The notes beneath the pieces are model-generated. The model did not search any database, was not told where the DNA came from, and saw only the letters and a list, made by a program, of their open reading frames with translations. Positions 37,373 through 46,724 of a DNA stretch of 64,000 bases are shown one piece after another. Numbering within the stretch: the stretch's first letter is position 1; every line of letters begins with the position of its first letter. The translations under genes and the position numbers were made by a program. This DNA is from Poriferisulfidus sp965221375 (GTDB taxonomy: Bacteria; Pseudomonadota; Gammaproteobacteria; Poriferisulfidales; Poriferisulfidaceae): NCBI GenBank assembly GCA_965221375.1, contig OZ244883.1, forward strand, positions 744,001 through 808,000, written 5' to 3'.

Positions 37373-37458
37373 TGGTGCCGATGGCCGGACTCGAACCGGC
37401 ACGGCTTGCGCCACTGCCCCCTCAAGACAGCGTGTCTACCAGATTCCACCACATCGGC
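37373..37458 (-). tRNA. tRNA-Leu (GAG)
   Basis: The - strand has a class II tRNA: acceptor GCCGATG with CATCGGC, D arm containing TGGAATCTGGTAGACA, anticodon stem CTGTC/GGCAG with loop TTGAGGG (anticodon GAG), a variable arm (TGGCGCAAGCC), T arm GCCGGTTCGAGTCCGGC and an encoded CCA. It lies downstream of secG, the usual place for a tRNA-Leu in gammaproteobacteria. Confidence 0.96.
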
Positions 37459-37493
37459 ACAGTCCTGCGTATTATCACAGAATGCTTCGGCGG

Positions 37494-37829
37494 CTACTCG
37501 GGAATGTCTGCGGCAGGTTCAGGAATCGATTCCGATGCGGGGATATCCAGGGGATCGTCGATAATCGGCTGATCCATCAAACTTGCCTCCGGAGCCTGAT
37601 TTTTGACGACCCAGGCCAGTGCGAGACAGGTGGCGAAAAAGAGGGCTGCGATGATGGCCGTCGCGCGGCTGAGAAATGTCGCACTGCCACGGGATCCAAA
37701 AATCGAGCCCGAAGCACCCGCCCCAAAGGCTGCACCGGTATCCGCTCCTCGGCCATGTTGGAGGAGTACCAAGCCGATAATACTCAAAGACAGTATTACG
37801 GCAATTACAATCAAAACGGTATAGAGCAT
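37494..37829 (-). CDS. secG: Preprotein translocase subunit SecG
   Basis: Small component of SecYEG. The 111-residue protein has two transmembrane helices (about 3-22 and 56-76) joined by the family signature LVLLQHGRGADTGAAFGAGASGS (conserved Gln, Gly and Ala), and an acidic, proline-rich C-terminal tail. It follows tpiA by 4 nt and precedes tRNA-Leu, as in E. coli and Pseudomonas relatives. Confidence 0.96.
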   Translation of the reverse strand: MLYTVLIVIAVILSLSIIGLVLLQHGRGADTGAAFGAGASGSIFGSRGSATFLSRATAIIAALFFATCLALAWVVKNQAPEASLMDQPIIDDPLDIPASESIPEPAADIPE

Positions 37830-37833
37830 AGGA

Positions 37834-38607
37834 CTATTTTCGCACGTTTTCGCAAATGGCCATGAACGTGTCCGCCTGCAGAGAGGCGCCGCCGATCAGG
37901 CCGCCATCGATATCCGGCATGGCCATCAAATCCGCGGCATTGTCGGGTTTGACGCTGCCGCCGTACAAGAGAAGGACCTGTTCCGCAGTCGCGCCCAACA
38001 GATTCTGTAAATGCGTTCGAATTTCGGCATGGGTTTCCTGGGCCATCTCAGGTGTGGCCGCGCGGCCGGTGCCGATGGCCCAGACCGGCTCGTAGGCGAT
38101 GACCGCATCAGGAAAGGCTTGCGGGTGTTGTTCGACAAGTTCCAGCTGGCGCCGCAAGACTTCCATCGTGCGGTTTGATTCACGTTCTTCCAGGGTCTCC
38201 CCGATGCACAAAATAGGACGTGGTGCCGCCGCATGTTCCTGCGCGTAGGCCTGCAGAAGGGCAAATTTACTTGCGATCAAGGCATCGGATTCCCCATAGA
38301 CATGGCGGCGTTCCGAGTGGCCGATAATGACTCGGGAGCAACCGAGGTCCGCAAGCATCGAAACCGAGACCTCGCCGGTATAAGCGCCGTCCTCTTGGTC
38401 GCAAACGTTTTGTGCGCCGACTTCGATAGGCTCGTTGCGCACTGCTTCCAGTACATCCGGAAGATGCACAAACGGCGGGCAAAGCAAGATGCCGCACTCC
38501 GGCTGAAGATTGCGTGCCCTGACGGCAATATCCGCTGCCAACTGCCGGGCAGTCTGACGATTGCCATGCATTTTCCAGTTGCCGGCGATGAGAGCAGGGC
38601 GGGTCAT
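37834..38607 (-). CDS. tpiA: Triosephosphate isomerase
   Basis: Interconverts DHAP and glyceraldehyde-3-phosphate. The 257-residue TIM barrel begins with GNWKMHGN (active-site Asn and Lys), has the catalytic His in VIIGHSERRHVYGE, the catalytic Glu in AYEPVWAIGTGRAATPEMA (flexible loop 6 follows) and LLYGGSVKPDNA near the end. It lies between glmM (75-nt gap) and secG (4-nt gap). Confidence 0.98.
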   Translation of the reverse strand: MTRPALIAGNWKMHGNRQTARQLAADIAVRARNLQPECGILLCPPFVHLPDVLEAVRNEPIEVGAQNVCDQEDGAYTGEVSVSMLADLGCSRVIIGHSERRHVYGESDALIASKFALLQAYAQEHAAAPRPILCIGETLEERESNRTMEVLRRQLELVEQHPQAFPDAVIAYEPVWAIGTGRAATPEMAQETHAEIRTHLQNLLGATAEQVLLLYGGSVKPDNAADLMAMPDIDGGLIGGASLQADTFMAICENVRK

Positions 38608-38682
38608 AAAGAGGGAAACAGCCGCAAGGCGTTTGTGTGAGCGCGCATTATAGCGACCGCCGAAAAACCGCCCCTGAACAAC

Positions 38683-40014
38683 TCAAGATTGGACTTCTAA
38701 AGTGCCGGCGATATCTTGCGCCAGCCGTAAGGCTTGGGTATGTTCCTCGCCTTCGACCATCACGCGCACAACCGGCTCGGTGCCGGAAGGGCGCAGGACG
38801 ACTCGTCCGCCCGAACCGAGTTCCCGCTGAGCTTCTCGGACAGCCTCTTCCGTGGCAGAGTTAGACTGCGCGGCTTCGGAACAGCGCACATTGATCATGA
38901 CTTGTGGACGCTTGCTCAACCCAGCCCGGGCCTGGTGCAGGGGCATCTCCAGTATCTGCAGGGCTTCCAATACCTGGAGTGCGGCCACCAGCGCATCACC
39001 GGTACGGGCACGGTCCAAGCAAATAATATGTCCGGAGGTTTCGCCGCCGAGCTGCCAATTGCGTTCCAACATGCGCTCATGTACGTAGCGGTCCCCGACG
39101 GCCGTGCGTTCAAAAGGCACATCGAGTTCTGCCAAGGCCTGCTCCAGCCCCAGGTTGCTCATCACCGTACCAACTACGCCTCCCTGCATCGTGCCTTTTC
39201 GTAGACGGGCCTGAGTGATGACGTACAGCACATCGTCGCCATCGACGGGCTCGCCTTGTTCGTCGACCATAATCAACCGGTCGCCGTCCCCATCCACGGC
39301 GAGTCCCAGATCTGCTTCGCCTGCGTGAGTTTGGGTGCGTACAAAGTCCGGATGAGTCGCGCCGCAACCGTCGTTGATATTGGTGCCATTCGGATCAACG
39401 CCAACCGCGGTCACGTCGGCTCCCAGTTCTTGAAATAACTGCGGGGCCACCCGGTAGGCCGCACCGTGAGCGCAGTCAATCAACAGGCGAAGACCGGACA
39501 GATTGAACTCGGGCGGCACCGTGCTTTTGCAGAAATCCAAGTAACGGCGGCCTGCGTCGTCGACGCGCTGAGCTTTCCCCGGCAAGGCTTCGGGACGAAT
39601 CTGGAGAGGCTGCTCAAGGTTCGCTTCAATTTCTGCCTCCACATTGTCGGGCAGCTTGGCGCCATCCGGACCAAACAGTTTGATGCCATTGTCGTAGTGG
39701 GGGTTGTGGGAGGCGCTGACCACAATTCCGGCGCAGGCGCCCAGCTCGTAGGTCAATTGCGCGATGGCCGGGGTGGGCTGGGGGCCCAGCAGCATGACGT
39801 GGACGCCGGCGGCCGACAGGCCGGCCTCCAGTGCGGATTCAAACATGTACCCGGATTGCCGGGTGTCTTTACCAATCAGAATGCGAGGATTGTCTCGACC
39901 GTCTCCAAGCACCCGGCCAATCGCCCAGCCCAGGCGCAATACAAAATCCGGGGTCATCGGCGCGACACCGACGCGCCCACGAATGCCGTCGGTGCCAAAG
40001 TGCGTGCGCGACAT
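38683..40014 (-). CDS. glmM: Phosphoglucosamine mutase
   Basis: Converts glucosamine-6-phosphate to glucosamine-1-phosphate for UDP-GlcNAc synthesis. The 443-residue protein begins with FGTDGIRGRVG, has the phosphoserine loop VVSASHNPHYDNGIK, the metal-binding DGDGDR, the sugar-binding GGETSGHI and the phosphate-binding RPSGTEPVVRVMVEG. It lies 20 nt after ftsH; in E. coli folP sits between them, but here folP is absent. Confidence 0.97.
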   Translation of the reverse strand: MSRTHFGTDGIRGRVGVAPMTPDFVLRLGWAIGRVLGDGRDNPRILIGKDTRQSGYMFESALEAGLSAAGVHVMLLGPQPTPAIAQLTYELGACAGIVVSASHNPHYDNGIKLFGPDGAKLPDNVEAEIEANLEQPLQIRPEALPGKAQRVDDAGRRYLDFCKSTVPPEFNLSGLRLLIDCAHGAAYRVAPQLFQELGADVTAVGVDPNGTNINDGCGATHPDFVRTQTHAGEADLGLAVDGDGDRLIMVDEQGEPVDGDDVLYVITQARLRKGTMQGGVVGTVMSNLGLEQALAELDVPFERTAVGDRYVHERMLERNWQLGGETSGHIICLDRARTGDALVAALQVLEALQILEMPLHQARAGLSKRPQVMINVRCSEAAQSNSATEEAVREAQRELGSGGRVVLRPSGTEPVVRVMVEGEEHTQALRLAQDIAGTLEVQS

Positions 40015-40034
40015 GGCGAGCAGCAGTGAAGTGT

Positions 40035-41966
40035 TTAGTGCTGTCCGGCAGCCTCACCAATCGGTGAATCCGGACTTTCGGAATCACGGGGACGAGAGGT
40101 TTTATCGCGATCCGCGGAGTCATCCATTTCGTCATCATCCCAGTCGCGTGGAGGCCTCACGGGATTGCCTTCCATGATGTCGGTAATCTGGTCGCCGTCG
40201 ATCGTCTCGTACTTCATCAAAGCGTCCGCCATGGTATGCAGTTTCTCGAGGTTGCCGGTCAGAATCTCGCGGGCACGTTTGTAATTGCGATCGATGATTT
40301 CGCGCACTTCCTCATCAATCGCTCGCGCGGTGCGATCAGACATCGTTTTGTGCTGGGTCACCGAATGACCAAGAAACACTTCGCCATTTTCTTCGCTATA
40401 GGCGAGAGGGCCGAGCTTGTCGGAAAGTCCCCACTTGGTGACCATGTTGCGGGCCAATTCAGTGGCGCGCTCAATGTCGTTCTGGGCACCGGTCGTCACC
40501 CGATCCTTGCCGAAAATGATTTCCTCCGCCATCCGACCGCCGTACAACGTGCAGATCTGGCTGTCCAGCCGCTGGCGGGTATTGCTGTAGCGATCGTCTT
40601 CTGGCAAAAACATCGTGACGCCCAAGGCGCGCCCGCGCGGAATGATGGTCACCTTGTGCACCGGATCGTGTTCCGGCACAGAGCGGCCGATGATGGCATG
40701 ACCGGATTCGTGGTAGGCCGTCAAGCGTTTTTCATCTTCACTCATGACCATGGAGCGCCGCTCCGAACCCATCATAATTTTGTCTTTGGCGTGCTCGAAA
40801 TCCGCCATGACGACTTGCTTCTGGTTCTTTCGCGCGGCAAACAAAGCGGCCTCGTTGACGAGATTGGCCAGGTCGGCCCCGGAAAAGCCCGGAGTGCCTC
40901 GGGCAATCACTTGCGCCTTGACGTCTTCGCTGGTGGGCACTTTGGCCATGTGTACCTTCAGGATTTGTTCACGTCCACGAATGTCGGGCAAGGGCACCAC
41001 GACCTGGCGGTCGAAACGGCCGGGACGCAAAAGTGCCGGATCCAGTACATCGGGACGGTTCGTGGCGGCAATGACGATTACGCCTTCGTTACCTTCGAAA
41101 CCATCCATTTCCACCAACAGCTGGTTGAGGGTCTGTTCGCGCTCGTCGTGACCTCCGCCCAGACCGGCGCCACGATGGCGACCGACCGCATCAATCTCGT
41201 CGATGAAAATAATGCTGGGTCCATGCTTTTTCGCCTGGTTGAACATGTCGCGCACCCGTGAGGCGCCGACGCCGACGAACATTTCCACGAAATCGGAACC
41301 GGAGATACTGAAAAAGGGCACTTTGGCTTCGCCGGCAATGGCGCGCGCCAATAACGTTTTACCGGTGCCCGGTGATCCCACCATCAGCACGCCTCGCGGA
41401 ATTTTGCCGCCCAGTTTCTGGAATTTATCTGGGTCGCGCAGGAATTCGACCAGTTCTTGTACTTCTTCTTTGGCTTCCTCAATGCCCGCGACATCATTGA
41501 ACGTGACCTTGTTTTGATCTTCAGACATCAGACGGGCGCGGCTTTTACCGAACGACAAAGCGCCTCGTCCTTGGCCGCCGCCTTGCATCTGGCGCATGAA
41601 GAAGATCCAAACTCCGATCAATAACAGCAACGGGAACCAATGGATCAAAATCTCCATGAACAGGGAAGGGGCCTTGAAGGGCTCGCCCGTCACCGTGACG
41701 TTGCTGGCCAAAAGATCGTCCACCAGTTTGGGGTCATCGACCGTCGTGGTGGTGAAATCGCGCCCGTCCAGGAAAGTTCCGGAAATGACGCGCTGGTCGG
41801 GATCGATATTGACTTCGCGCACCTGACTGGATTTGACGCTACTGATGAATTCCGAATAGGACAACTGCGTCGGCTGCTGGGCAATCGGCGCGAAATTGTT
41901 GAACACCGTCATCAACACTGCCGCAATGGCAATCCACAAAATCAGGTTTTTCATGATGTTATTCAT
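40035..41966 (-). CDS. ftsH: ATP-dependent zinc metalloprotease FtsH
   Basis: Membrane-anchored AAA+ protease that degrades membrane proteins and regulators such as LpxC. The 643-residue protein has two transmembrane helices flanking a periplasmic segment (residues about 5-25 and 100-120), Walker A GSPGTGKT, Walker B IIFIDEID, the second region of homology with TNRPDVLDPALLRPGRFD, and the zinc motif HESGH followed by the third ligand. An AAGGAA lies upstream of the ATG at 41966. It faces lpxH divergently. Confidence 0.98.
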   Translation of the reverse strand: MNNIMKNLILWIAIAAVLMTVFNNFAPIAQQPTQLSYSEFISSVKSSQVREVNIDPDQRVISGTFLDGRDFTTTTVDDPKLVDDLLASNVTVTGEPFKAPSLFMEILIHWFPLLLLIGVWIFFMRQMQGGGQGRGALSFGKSRARLMSEDQNKVTFNDVAGIEEAKEEVQELVEFLRDPDKFQKLGGKIPRGVLMVGSPGTGKTLLARAIAGEAKVPFFSISGSDFVEMFVGVGASRVRDMFNQAKKHGPSIIFIDEIDAVGRHRGAGLGGGHDEREQTLNQLLVEMDGFEGNEGVIVIAATNRPDVLDPALLRPGRFDRQVVVPLPDIRGREQILKVHMAKVPTSEDVKAQVIARGTPGFSGADLANLVNEAALFAARKNQKQVVMADFEHAKDKIMMGSERRSMVMSEDEKRLTAYHESGHAIIGRSVPEHDPVHKVTIIPRGRALGVTMFLPEDDRYSNTRQRLDSQICTLYGGRMAEEIIFGKDRVTTGAQNDIERATELARNMVTKWGLSDKLGPLAYSEENGEVFLGHSVTQHKTMSDRTARAIDEEVREIIDRNYKRAREILTGNLEKLHTMADALMKYETIDGDQITDIMEGNPVRPPRDWDDDEMDDSADRDKTSRPRDSESPDSPIGEAAGQH

Positions 41967-42152
41967 CGAAATGTTCCTTGGCCAGTGGCCCTTGCCCCTC
42001 TAGGATACCAGACACACCCGGGAATAAAGCGGCTGCATCGGGGATCTGGATATAAATATGGAGGCAAATCCCAAACTTGCAAGTTGGTTTTTTGATCTTC
42101 TCCCTCTCGCAGGATGCGTTGTTTCTATAATCAGGGCTTTGGAAAGTCGCTC

Positions 42153-42875
42153 ATGGCCCATACGCTGTTTGTCTCGGACCTGCATCTGGATGCGTGCAGG
42201 GCGCATTTAGTGGAGGCATTTGTAGACTTTTTGCGTACCGAGGCGCGGCAGGCGGAAGCGCTTTATATCCTGGGGGACCTGTTTGAGACGTGGATTGGGG
42301 ACGACGATCCGGCGGAAGGGCTGGACGAAGTTCTTGACGCTCTGCGGGCTTTGACCGGCGCGAAAGTGCCGGTACGGTTCCAGCATGGGAACCGTGACTT
42401 TTTGGTGGGCGCGGGCTTTGCCCAACGCACCGGCGTGGAGTTGTTGCCGGAGCGGATGGTGATTAATTTATATGGTACGCCGACGCTAATTGAGCATGGC
42501 GATTTGTTGTGTACCGACGATCGACCGTATCAGCGATATCGGCGGCGCATTCGCCACCCGGTCACGACGACCATTTTTCGATATTTGCCGCGCACTTTGC
42601 GATTGCGCATGGCGCGGGGTTTGCGGCGTGTCAGCGAACAGGCCATTGCCGATAAATCCATGGACATTATGGATGTCAATGAAGACGCGGTGCGCACGGC
42701 GATGCGCTTGGCGGAAGTACGCACATTAATTCACGGGCACACCCATCGCCCAGCGGAGCATTGGTTCGAGTTGGACGGCTCACCGGCCGTGCGCGTAGTG
42801 CTCGGCGATTGGTATGAGCAAAGCAGCTGGCTGGTGGCGGACAAGGATGGGCTGCATCCTCAGCGCGTGGATTGA
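42153..42875 (+). CDS. lpxH: UDP-2,3-diacylglucosamine diphosphatase LpxH
   Basis: Hydrolyses UDP-2,3-diacylglucosamine to lipid X and UMP in lipid A synthesis. The ATG at 42153 follows a good GGAAAG; the protein has 240 residues. Calcineurin-like metallophosphoesterase motifs are SDLHLD, LGDLFETWIGDD, HGNRDF, EHGDLLCTDD and HGHTHRPAEH. A TATAAT at 42126-42131 could be a -10 element, though no good -35 precedes it. It converges on the glycerate kinase gene with 9 bp between. Confidence 0.95.
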   Translation: MAHTLFVSDLHLDACRAHLVEAFVDFLRTEARQAEALYILGDLFETWIGDDDPAEGLDEVLDALRALTGAKVPVRFQHGNRDFLVGAGFAQRTGVELLPERMVINLYGTPTLIEHGDLLCTDDRPYQRYRRRIRHPVTTTIFRYLPRTLRLRMARGLRRVSEQAIADKSMDIMDVNEDAVRTAMRLAEVRTLIHGHTHRPAEHWFELDGSPAVRVVLGDWYEQSSWLVADKDGLHPQRVD

Positions 42876-42884
42876 ACGGCGCGC

Positions 42885-44114
42885 TTAGTGAGTCTGTTTG
42901 TTCGCGAGGACCAAATCCATCACATTGGTGCCAGTAGGTCCGGTGGTCACCAGGGCCGCGACGGCTTCCAGATAAGTGCCGGCATCGGCACGCCCCAGAA
43001 AATCAGTCGCATCTAAATTTTGGGCACGCCCGTGCTCCAAGGTGGAGCCATCCACAAGGCCGCCCGCATCTTGGGTAGGGCCGTCGCTGCCGTCGGTGCC
43101 GCAAGAAAGAAACTCGACGCCTTCGGCCCCATCCAAAGCGCAAGCTGCGGCAAGAGCCAGTTGTTGATTGCGGCCCCCTCGACCGGGCTGGTCGGGTAAA
43201 TGCACGGTAGTCTCGCCACCCCAGATATGGACCCCATCGGGAGTCTCCGGCTGACGTAAAAAGGTCGCGAGTTGCCGACCGACTTCCTCCGCTTCGCCTT
43301 CAAGAAATTCGGAGTGTACATGAACGGCGAGTCCCAGCTCTTGAGCTTTTTTGGCAGCCGCCGTCTTGGCATCGTCCAAAGTGGCGATGATATGTGTCTG
43401 CAGGTGGGCAAAAGCTTCCGGCTCCGGTACTGGCATCGGGGTGGCGCGTTCCAGAATATCGCGAACGGTAGGGTTCAAGGTGTCCGGTATTACCTCGTCG
43501 CGTACCGGTGTCAATGGGCCCGAGCCGATTACCGCCGGATCATCTCCCGGCACATCGGAAATCAGCAAAGCACAAGTGGCGCGACCCTTCAGGTAGTGCG
43601 CCAGCCGTCCTCCTTTAATACGCGAGATAGAACGTCGCACTGCATTCATCTCGTTGATGGTTAATCCTTCGCGCAGCAGGCACTGGGTTAATGCCTCCAG
43701 TGCATCCAGGTCCAGTCCCGGCGCCAGGGCTTCCGCCAGACTGGAGGCCCCTCCCGAAATCAGTGCCAGGAAAGTGGCCTCTGCCGGAGCCTGTTCAAGG
43801 AAAGTGATGAGTTTTTGGCCGGCATTTAAACTGGCATCGCCCGGCACGGGATGATCGGATTCGAGGCAGTCGAGTTGAGGAAACTGTTGCAGTTCGGGTT
43901 CCAGGTGATCGTGTTTGGTAATGACCAGTCCGCGTTCAAAATCACGCTCTCGCATGGCGCCTAAAGTCATGGCAGCAGCAGCCTTGCCGACTGCGAACAC
44001 AGAGTTGTATTGAAGGTCGGGGTGGTGGCGCAGCCAGTTGGCGACAGCATGCTCCCCGCGAACGCGCGTCACACCGGCGTCAAAGATATCGCGCAGTAAG
44101 GAAGCGTCGGTCAT
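42885..44114 (-). CDS. Glycerate 2-kinase (MOFRL/DUF4147 type)
   Basis: ATP-dependent phosphorylation of D-glycerate, normally to 2-phosphoglycerate. The 409-residue protein has the N-terminal DUF4147 domain (AVGKAAAAMTLGAM, LISGGASSLAEAL, INEMNAVRRSISRIKGGRLA, LISDVPGDDPAVIGSGP) and the C-terminal MOFRL region (VHIWGGETTVHLP, GRGGRNQQLALAAAC, SCGTDGSDGPTQDAGGLVD). This type is known as GckA/TtuD. Its ATG overlaps the upstream transpeptidase-like gene by 4 nt. No glyoxylate or tartrate pathway genes are nearby. Confidence 0.92.
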   Translation of the reverse strand: MTDASLLRDIFDAGVTRVRGEHAVANWLRHHPDLQYNSVFAVGKAAAAMTLGAMRERDFERGLVITKHDHLEPELQQFPQLDCLESDHPVPGDASLNAGQKLITFLEQAPAEATFLALISGGASSLAEALAPGLDLDALEALTQCLLREGLTINEMNAVRRSISRIKGGRLAHYLKGRATCALLISDVPGDDPAVIGSGPLTPVRDEVIPDTLNPTVRDILERATPMPVPEPEAFAHLQTHIIATLDDAKTAAAKKAQELGLAVHVHSEFLEGEAEEVGRQLATFLRQPETPDGVHIWGGETTVHLPDQPGRGGRNQQLALAAACALDGAEGVEFLSCGTDGSDGPTQDAGGLVDGSTLEHGRAQNLDATDFLGRADAGTYLEAVAALVTTGPTGTNVMDLVLANKQTH

Positions 44115-44686
44115 GTCGGCAGAATAAGAACCAGGGTATCGGTTTTCACCTGGTCAAAAACACGCACGACATCCGCCGCCCGCATACGGATACAGCCCAC
44201 CGATGCGGCTTGTCCGATGAGTCCTTCCTCATGCGTGCCATGAATGTAAATGTACCGCTCGTGCGAATCTTGATCGCCTCCGCGATTCACCCCGGGCTCC
44301 AGGCCGTCAAGCCACAAAATGCGCGTGGTGATGCAGTCTTCGCCACTGCGTCGTGCGGCGGTTTCTACCTGTGCCTGCTGCGATTGCGGTTGTCGGCCGA
44401 CAAAAACGGTATGCAGAGGAACTCCTTCGCCGATGCACTCGGCAATGCGATGTGCGCCTGGGGGCGTTTTTAAACTGTCGCGCAGCCCCCCGACGCCATA
44501 GCGGGAGGTCGACACCGGAAAAGTTTCCACCAGGTGTTCCTGGTCCAGAAGCGTCAAGGTTTGTTCGCGCACGGAAATCAGGCACATCGGCCGGCTATCA
44601 CATTGAGGGAAACGACGGCGCGCCTGTGCTGCCTGCTCAAGGTCTTGGCGCGTCGGCAAGGTGAGCGCCTCCGCGGAGGTGGACAT
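44111..44686 (-). CDS. L,D-transpeptidase-like (YkuD) protein without signal peptide
   Basis: A 191-residue protein with the YkuD catalytic block: His149 in IHGTHEEGLIGQ and Ser162-x-Gly-Cys165-Ile-Arg in SVGCIRM. YkuD enzymes form 3-3 cross-links in peptidoglycan or attach proteins to it. The first ATG leads into a polar, charged N-terminus with no hydrophobic export signal; the domain begins about residue 34 (MCLISVREQTLTLLDQE). So export, and hence a peptidoglycan role, is not evident. It lies 3 nt after purF and overlaps the glycerate kinase start by 4 nt. Confidence 0.85.
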   Translation of the reverse strand: MSTSAEALTLPTRQDLEQAAQARRRFPQCDSRPMCLISVREQTLTLLDQEHLVETFPVSTSRYGVGGLRDSLKTPPGAHRIAECIGEGVPLHTVFVGRQPQSQQAQVETAARRSGEDCITTRILWLDGLEPGVNRGGDQDSHERYIYIHGTHEEGLIGQAASVGCIRMRAADVVRVFDQVKTDTLVLILPT

Positions 44687-44689
44687 CTT

Positions 44690-46156
44690 TTAATGGTTTG
44701 CCTTTGCGCCGCGCCGTTGCGCAAGACGATCCAGGTAACCGTCCGGCACCCCGGTAATGTATTCCCCGGTAAACACCGAGCAGTCAAAGTGATGCAGGTC
44801 CGGGTTGCCTTCCTGGATGGCGGCAATCAGATCCGGCAGATCCTGGTAAATGAGACGGTCCGCGCCAATGGCTTGGCAAACCGCATCGACATCGCGGTCG
44901 TAGGCGATCAACTCATCGGCACAAGGCATGTCGATGCCGTAGACGTTGGGGTGTCGAATCGGGGGCGAGGCCGAGGAAAAATAAACCTTGCGTGCTCCGG
45001 CATCGCGGGCCATCTGGACGATTTCGCGCGAAGTGGTTCCGCGTACGATGGAGTCGTCGACCAGCAACACATTCGTGTTTTCGTATTCGTGGCGAATCGG
45101 GTTGAGTTTGCGGCGCACCGCCTGACTGCGAACCTGGGCTTCCGGCATGATAAAAGTGCGGCCGATGTATCGGTTTTTGATAAAGCCTTCGCGGTAGGGG
45201 CGGTTGAGGCGGTAGGCTATCTCCAAGGCGGCGGTGCGGCTGGTGTCCGGCACCGGCACCACGATGTCGATATCGTGTTCCGGCCATTCGCGCAGAATCT
45301 TGTTCGCCAGACGTTTGCCCATGCGCATTCGCGAACGTTGTACGGAAACGCCGTTCATGACCGAATCGGGCCGCGAGAAATACACGTATTCAAACACGCA
45401 GGGCGCGAATGTCGCGCTACTGTCGCATTGTTCGGTCCACAACTTCCCATCGATGCTGATAAACAGCGCTTCTCCGGGGCGCACATCCCGCTCGAGCGTG
45501 AAGCCGAGCATATCCAAGGCAACACTTTCGGAGGCGATGATATATTCGGGGCCTTCATCGGTTTGGCGGGAACCAAACACCAAGGGTCGGATGCCATGCG
45601 GATCGCGGAACGCCAAAATACCCGCGCCGGCAATCAAGCAGACGGCTGCGTAGGCTCCAAGGCAACGTTGATTGACGCGACGGACCGCTTCAAACAGATG
45701 ATGCGGGTCGGAAGGGCGCGCATCGGGTTGCGCCAGCAATTCGTGCGCGAGTACATTGAGCAGAATCTCGGAATCGGATTCGGTGTTGATATGCCGTCGA
45801 TCGTCGCGGAATAATTCCTCGCGAAGTTCTTGGGCGTTGACCAGGTTGCCGTTGTGGCCGAGGGCAATGCCATAGGGGGAATTGACGTACAGGGGTTGGG
45901 CTTCTTCAGATTTTTCGGTGCCGGCGGTGGGGTAGCGCAGGTGGCCGATTCCCATGTTGCCGCGCAGGCGCCCTAATTTTTTTCCGCGGAACACATCGCG
46001 CACCAAGCCATTGCCACAGACGCGATGGACTTTGTCTTGCGTGTCATAAGTCGCGAGTCCGGCAGCGTCCTGGCCACGGTGTTGCAGCACGTTCAGGCCT
46101 TCATGCAGACTGTGTGCGACCGGTTGACGGCCGCCAATGCCGATTAGCCCGCACAT
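44690..46156 (-). CDS. purF: Amidophosphoribosyltransferase
   Basis: First committed step of purine synthesis. The start at 46156 gives 488 residues beginning MCGLIGI, with the glutaminase nucleophile Cys2 immediately after the Met. The glutaminase half has GHNGNLVNA and the PRPP site is VLLVDDSIVRGTTSREIV. No propeptide or Fe-S ligand set of the Bacillus type is evident, consistent with the E. coli form (505 aa). It follows cvpA by 7 nt, the usual pairing. Confidence 0.97.
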   Translation of the reverse strand: MCGLIGIGGRQPVAHSLHEGLNVLQHRGQDAAGLATYDTQDKVHRVCGNGLVRDVFRGKKLGRLRGNMGIGHLRYPTAGTEKSEEAQPLYVNSPYGIALGHNGNLVNAQELREELFRDDRRHINTESDSEILLNVLAHELLAQPDARPSDPHHLFEAVRRVNQRCLGAYAAVCLIAGAGILAFRDPHGIRPLVFGSRQTDEGPEYIIASESVALDMLGFTLERDVRPGEALFISIDGKLWTEQCDSSATFAPCVFEYVYFSRPDSVMNGVSVQRSRMRMGKRLANKILREWPEHDIDIVVPVPDTSRTAALEIAYRLNRPYREGFIKNRYIGRTFIMPEAQVRSQAVRRKLNPIRHEYENTNVLLVDDSIVRGTTSREIVQMARDAGARKVYFSSASPPIRHPNVYGIDMPCADELIAYDRDVDAVCQAIGADRLIYQDLPDLIAAIQEGNPDLHHFDCSVFTGEYITGVPDGYLDRLAQRRGAKANH

Positions 46157-46163
46157 CGTATTG

Positions 46164-46724
46164 TTACGAACCGGGTGAGGGTTGAGGGTAGTGGAAGTAA
46201 CTGTGCCATGCTTCAGGCATCCATTCAATGACTTGCTGGCTGGCATCTACAAAGTAGGGCAATAACTGTGACTCCCCCCAAAAAGATTGTTGCGGAATGG
46301 TCGTGGTGCCGGCGATTAGGACCAATGCAATGACCAACAATCCTCCGCGGAACAAGCCATAGAGGAAACCGAGCACGCGGTTGCCGCGTCGCATAATGCT
46401 GCCGCCGTCAATCCAGTGGCTCAATAGTCGATGCAGTTGAGAAACCAGCAAAAAAGTCACCAAAAACAGCACCACCCCAGCCAGGGGAACATGAAATTCT
46501 GTGAGATCGTAGGGCTGCGGGCCCCATAGCGTGATTGAATTCAATGATTCGGGCACGTACTGCGCGCCCAATTCCGCGAACTGGAAAGCGACCAATAGCG
46601 AAAGCACCCATGCCAACAATGTCACTAGTTCCTCAGCAAATCCGCGTAAACTACTAAAAATAGAGGATATTAGTATGATGCCGGCGACAATGACATCCAC
46701 TAGTGCGGCGCCGAGAACGCTCAT
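46164..46724 (-). CDS. cvpA: CvpA family membrane protein
   Basis: A 186-residue inner-membrane protein with four predicted helices (about 7-22, 32-50, 80-100, 125-145). The N-terminal VDVIVAGIILISSIFSSLRG matches the CvpA family motif (Asp, then Arg-Gly). CvpA was named for colicin V production and is always near purF in gammaproteobacteria; its molecular role is unsettled. It overlaps the SPOR gene by 4 nt upstream and is 7 nt before purF. Confidence 0.92.
   Translation of the reverse strand: MSVLGAALVDVIVAGIILISSIFSSLRGFAEELVTLLAWVLSLLVAFQFAELGAQYVPESLNSITLWGPQPYDLTEFHVPLAGVVLFLVTFLLVSQLHRLLSHWIDGGSIMRRGNRVLGFLYGLFRGGLLVIALVLIAGTTTIPQQSFWGESQLLPYFVDASQQVIEWMPEAWHSYFHYPQPSPGS

Noticed and set aside
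37161..37865. A 234-codon + strand frame across tRNA-Leu and secG
   Set aside because: It spans a tRNA and two - strand genes and has no homology.
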